Below are positions 61,305-64,000 of a DNA stretch of 64,000 bases, in pieces; positions within the stretch are counted from its first letter, which is position 1; each line of letters starts with the position of its first letter. The notes under the pieces are model-generated. The model was not told the DNA's origin. It ran no database searches and worked only from the letters and a program-made list of their open reading frames with translations. Source of the stretch: Virgisporangium aurantiacum. GTDB taxonomy: Bacteria; Actinomycetota; Actinomycetes; Mycobacteriales; Micromonosporaceae. The stretch covers positions 1 to 64,000 of the forward strand of contig NZ_BOPG01000014.1 of NCBI RefSeq assembly GCF_016863635.1, in the 5' to 3' direction. Both the position numbers and the translations under genes were made by a program.

Positions 61305-61364
61305 GTTAGGGTAGCCATAGGGGATGGCAGGAGCGCAAGAGCCGGTGAGACATTGCACCCGTTC

Positions 61365-61625
61365 TTGCTGGTTGACGCTGGGTGTCCCGGCTCTCTTTCG
61401 GGTCCGCGATCGCTGTCTTGGCGTCCGCTGTCTTCCGCGTCCACGACCGCTGTCTTGCGCCCCCGCTGTCTTGCCCTGCCGCGGTCTCCGGCTGCCGCGA
61501 CCGCCGTCTCCGCGTCCGCTGTCTTGCGCTGCCGCTGTCCCCGCGGCCGCTGTCCACGGCTGCCGCGACCGCCGTATCCGACTCCGCCGTCTCCGCGACC
61601 GTTGTGTTCGCCTCCGCGACCAGCG
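61365..61625. repeat. degenerate 15-bp minisatellite downstream of alc
   Basis: A run of units related to CCGCTGTCTTGCGCT (for example CCGCCGTCTCCGCGA, CCGTTGTGTTCGCCT, CCGCTGTCTTCCGCG), about a dozen in 260 bp, with occasional 7-8-bp insertions such as CCACGAC. All six frames have low-complexity readings and no recognisable protein. Apart from this, the 345-bp gap 61281-61625 holds only the bfd promoter region. Confidence 0.7.
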
Positions 61626-62699
61626 CTAGCGCGACCAGCCGCCGGCGATCTCCGCGACCAGCGCCTCCACCGACCTGCCGTCGAGCACCTGGGCGGCTTC
61701 CGCCGGCGGAAGCGCCTCGATCCAACGACGGGTCAACCGCTCGGCCGCCACCGGCCCGAGCCGCCCCCACAACCGCAGCCGGGCCATCCCCCCGTCCGGG
61801 AAGATATCCAGCCGAACCGCCTCGACCTCGTCCGACCCGTCGATCGCGAACCGGTGCCGCGTGTCTGGCTGCAACCGGGTCCGGGGAAGAAGGTCGCCAC
61901 CGGCCGCACCGCTCGTCATGGTCCGCAGGCTGGCCGCCCCCGGGGCGTTTCCCTTGAAATGCGTGGTGTCCAGCTCGGCCACCAGAACCCGACCCGGCGC
62001 CGCCAGTGCCACCTCGACCCAGTCGTTGCCGGCGTCGCGACGTCGCGCGGTCTCCCAGCCCTCGCCCATCACGCGCGCGAGGCCGGGCCGCAGCAGATTG
62101 CCGGGACTGCCGTAGAACATGTTGCTGCACGCGGTCACGCGCGCCCCGTGCTCCAGCGCCCCGAGATCGATCAGGCCACCGGGCAGCAGCCGCGGGTCCG
62201 GGACCGGTTCGCCGTGCACACGCAGGCGCGCCACTCCGCCGTCCGGAAAAATCGTCAATCGGACGTGCGTGAAGCGCACCGGCACCCCGACCGCGAACGG
62301 ATTGCGGCTGTCACCCACCACCGGCGACCGCGGAACGAGGGTGACCCAGTCCGCCGCCGCGAGCTCGTCCGGCGCCGGATGCCCCGGGCTGCTGCAGGCC
62401 TCCACCGACACCTCGGGCGGATAATTTCCGGTGAAGAAAGCGGTATCCACCACCACCCCGCGCACGACGCCGGGCACCCCGAGCCGCACGATCGCGTGGT
62501 CATGGCCCGGTGACCGCCGCCGCCGCGACTCCCACCCGTCGTAAATCTGTCCCTTCGGCCCGAACGTCGCCGGGTTGAACACGGGTGCCGCATCGTGCAC
62601 CAGATGATCGGCGGCCGCGAACAGCTCGTCGTTGGCGTACACGACGCCCCCACCCAGACTGCGGGCGGCGAGATCCGGAAGCAGTTCAAACTCCGTCAC
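61626..62699 (-). CDS. alc: allantoicase
   Basis: 357 residues in two similar halves of the allantoicase jelly-roll fold. Each half has a HVRLTIFPDGGVARLRVHG / AVRLDIFPDGGMARLRLWG block. Further signatures are LGGGVVYANDELFAAADHLV, GWESRRRRSPGHDHAIVRLG and ACSNMFYGSPGNLLRPG. Hydrolyses allantoate to ureidoglycolate and urea. GTG at 62699 forms a GTGA overlap with a small upstream frame. Follows allB, separated by a 323-bp repetitive spacer. Confidence 0.94.
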   Translation of the reverse strand: MTEFELLPDLAARSLGGGVVYANDELFAAADHLVHDAAPVFNPATFGPKGQIYDGWESRRRRSPGHDHAIVRLGVPGVVRGVVVDTAFFTGNYPPEVSVEACSSPGHPAPDELAAADWVTLVPRSPVVGDSRNPFAVGVPVRFTHVRLTIFPDGGVARLRVHGEPVPDPRLLPGGLIDLGALEHGARVTACSNMFYGSPGNLLRPGLARVMGEGWETARRRDAGNDWVEVALAAPGRVLVAELDTTHFKGNAPGAASLRTMTSGAAGGDLLPRTRLQPDTRHRFAIDGSDEVEAVRLDIFPDGGMARLRLWGRLGPVAAERLTRRWIEALPPAEAAQVLDGRSVEALVAEIAGGWSR

Positions 62700-62890
62700 G
62701 CGATCGCCCCACTTCGCTCGCTGCGCTTGTGCTCGTCGCGCTTGTCCACGCGCTCACCGCACCTGTCCACACGCCCGCTGCGGCCGTCCACGCCCACCGT
62801 GCCCGTCCACACGGTCCCCACGCCGGCCGCGCCCGTCCGCAATGTCCCCGCGTCCACCACACCCGTCTGCACGGTCATCACACTCGTCAT
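62696..62890 (-). other. 64-codon low-complexity frame before alc
   Basis: ATG at 62890, a Gly/Thr/Val-rich run (for example VGTVWTGTVGVDGRSGRVDR), ending SERSGAIA and a stop in a GTGA that starts alc. The last residues match the bridging frame at 27083. It overlaps, by ATGA, the end of a second frame that starts at 63012 just after allB. A functional peptide is doubtful; it may keep ribosomes on the transcript. Confidence 0.45.
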
Positions 62891-63010
62891 GCGATCACCG
62901 CGGCTATCCACACGACCGCCGCGCCCGTCCACCACGCCCCCGCGCCCGTCCGCACGCGCACCGCGCCCGCCTCGACGGCCGCCGTGCGCGTCAGGACAAC
63001 CGCAGTTCCC
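62700..63010. repeat. degenerate repeat spacer between allB and alc
   Basis: On the minus strand, eight or so units related to GTGCGGACGGGCGCGG recur at irregular spacing (GTGTGGACGGGCACGG, TTGCGGACGGGCGCGG, GTGTGGACAGGTGCGG). It ends in GGGGCGATCGCGTGA just before alc. No conserved gene is seen in the 323-bp gap apart from the two small frames noted. Confidence 0.65.
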
Positions 63011-63022
63011 ATGACCACCCGC

Positions 63023-64000
63023 TCACGCGGCCACCTCCCGGGTGATCAGCCGGCCGGTGCCGGACGCCGCTGGCACACCGCGGACCCACGTCGACCGTAC
63101 GGTGCCGACCAGCCGCGCACCGGCGTACGGCGTCACCGGGTGGCGGTGATGCAACCGGGCCGGATCGACCTCGAACGGCTCGTCGGGATCGAACGCCACC
63201 AGATCCGCGTCCGCACCCACGGCGATTCGGCCCTTGTTCCGCAGCCCGACCAGATCGGCCGGTGCGGTGGCGAGCCAGCGGACCACCTCGGCGAGCGGGA
63301 AAGCGCGTTCCCGGGCAGCGGTCCACACCACCGGAAGTCCCAGTTGCACGGACGCGATGCCACCCCAGGCGGTGGCGAAGTCGCCCACTTTCAGGTCGGG
63401 CGTGCACGGCGAGTGGTCCGACACGACACAGCTGATCGTGCCCGAGGAAAGCCCTTTCCATAGCGCCTCCCGGTTCGCCGCGTCGCGGATCGGCGGGCAG
63501 CACTTGTACTCGGTCGCCCCGTCGGGCACGTCGGCGGCGTCGAGCGTCAGGTAATGCGGGCAGGTCTCGGCCGTCACGCGTAGCCCGCTCTCTTGCGCGG
63601 CGGCGATCAGCGGCAGAGCCTCCGCCGCGGACAGATGCAGGATGTGCACGCGGGCACCGTGCCGGCGCGCGGCGTCGATGGCGGTCGCGACCGCGCGTGT
63701 CTCGGCCCGCATCGGTCGTGAGGCCACGAAGTCCGAGAAGTGGGGGGACGGGGACGCGTCGACGACCATCGTCGGGTCTTCCGCGTGTACGACGAACAGC
63801 GCGTCCACTGTGGACAGAGCACGGTCGAGGCCGGCAACGTCGAGGGGCGGGAACTCGGGCACACCGGAGTCGATGAGGAAGCACTTGAACCCGAACACGC
63901 CGGCGTAGTGCAGGGCGGGCAGGTCGGGAGCGTTGCCGGGCACCGCGCCGCCCCAGAAGCCCACGTCGACCGACGGCCGGGCGGCCTCGGCGGCGGTGCG
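63023..64000 (-). CDS. allB: allantoinase (3' part; continues past the window edge)
   Basis: 325 residues visible; the start lies outside the window. The dihydroorotase/allantoinase fold shows [42 protein letters not shown], the metal region [31 protein letters not shown] with the Asp, and the C-terminal [20 protein letters not shown]. Opens allantoin to allantoate. A palindrome copy lies at 63298 and another at 63446. Transcribed towards alc. Confidence 0.95.
   Translation of the reverse strand, partial: RTAAEAARPSVDVGFWGGAVPGNAPDLPALHYAGVFGFKCFLIDSGVPEFPPLDVAGLDRALSTVDALFVVHAEDPTMVVDASPSPHFSDFVASRPMRAETRAVATAIDAARRHGARVHILHLSAAEALPLIAAAQESGLRVTAETCPHYLTLDAADVPDGATEYKCCPPIRDAANREALWKGLSSGTISCVVSDHSPCTPDLKVGDFATAWGGIASVQLGLPVVWTAARERAFPLAEVVRWLATAPADLVGLRNKGRIAVGADADLVAFDPDEPFEVDPARLHHRHPVTPYAGARLVGTVRSTWVRGVPAASGTGRLITREVAA

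Noticed and set aside
61306..62130. Minus-strand 274-codon frame overlapping alc
   Set aside because: It is out of frame with alc, low-complexity, and its last third is the minisatellite.

Overview
The window is one contiguous piece of a high-GC, Gram-positive actinomycete chromosome. Supporting signs are frequent GTG starts, 1-8 bp gene overlaps, XRE/DUF397 pairs, an F420-type LLM oxidoreductase, an IdeR/DmdR-type iron box and a HelR/HelD-like RNA polymerase recycling factor. The SpoIIE-type phosphatase with a TNGHGTG motif and the small CPxCG protein remind me of Micromonosporaceae or a related order; this placement is inference. No phage, transposase, CRISPR array, tRNA or rRNA was seen. 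Nearly all genes look like chromosomal housekeeping or catabolic genes.

Layout. 0-4.5 kb: MMPL exporter, acyl-CoA ligase, VOC protein. 4.5-8.4 kb: tyrosine/homogentisate catabolism (class IV aminotransferase, hmgA, fahA) and a MarR regulator. 8.4-11.3 kb: XRE regulator coupled to a ClpP-like protein lacking catalytic residues, then a membrane Ser/Thr kinase with a Gly-rich linker. 11.3-19.9 kb: ECF sigma factor with a SnoaL-like protein, a MacAB-type export operon, SGNH lipase, YihY/BrkB membrane protein, GlxA-type regulator divergent from an MFS transporter. 20-22.8 kb: a 952-residue unknown protein with a PcfJ-like motif. 23-27 kb: secreted X-Pro peptidase, small zinc-ribbon protein, pentapeptide-repeat protein. 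25.9-31.5 kb: Ugp-type sugar/glycerophosphate importer ending in a PHP phosphoesterase. 31.7-37.8 kb: LLM oxidoreductase, VOC protein, ABC-2 exporter with an orphan response regulator, an XRE/DUF397 pair and three small genes.

37.9-54 kb is a lipid or acyl-CoA catabolic island. It has four acyl-CoA dehydrogenases, two SDRs, a zinc alcohol dehydrogenase, TetR, an ACAD10/11-like kinase plus dehydrogenase pair, a thiolase, a MaoC hydratase and a complete Liv-type importer. The SDR-kinase-dehydrogenase set resembles the levulinate (Lva) route, suggesting 4-hydroxyacyl-CoA use. 54-58 kb: a protein of nine tandem 13-residue DxDxDG repeats, MarR, SpoIIE phosphatase, PobA. 58-61.3 kb: HelR-like ATPase and an iron-storage pair (bfr, bfd) with an iron box. 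61.3-64 kb: purine ring degradation (alc, and allB running off the end), with degenerate minisatellite-like DNA on both sides of alc.

The most unexplained signal is not a gene. A 14-bp palindrome, GGAAAGCGCTTTCC, occurs in more than 20 perfect or near-perfect copies, nearly all inside reading frames on both strands. A second palindromic word (TCCACAGTGGA) also recurs. Small bridging reading frames ending in the same few codons precede two unrelated genes (the PHP phosphoesterase and alc), each joined to its neighbour by GTGA overlaps.
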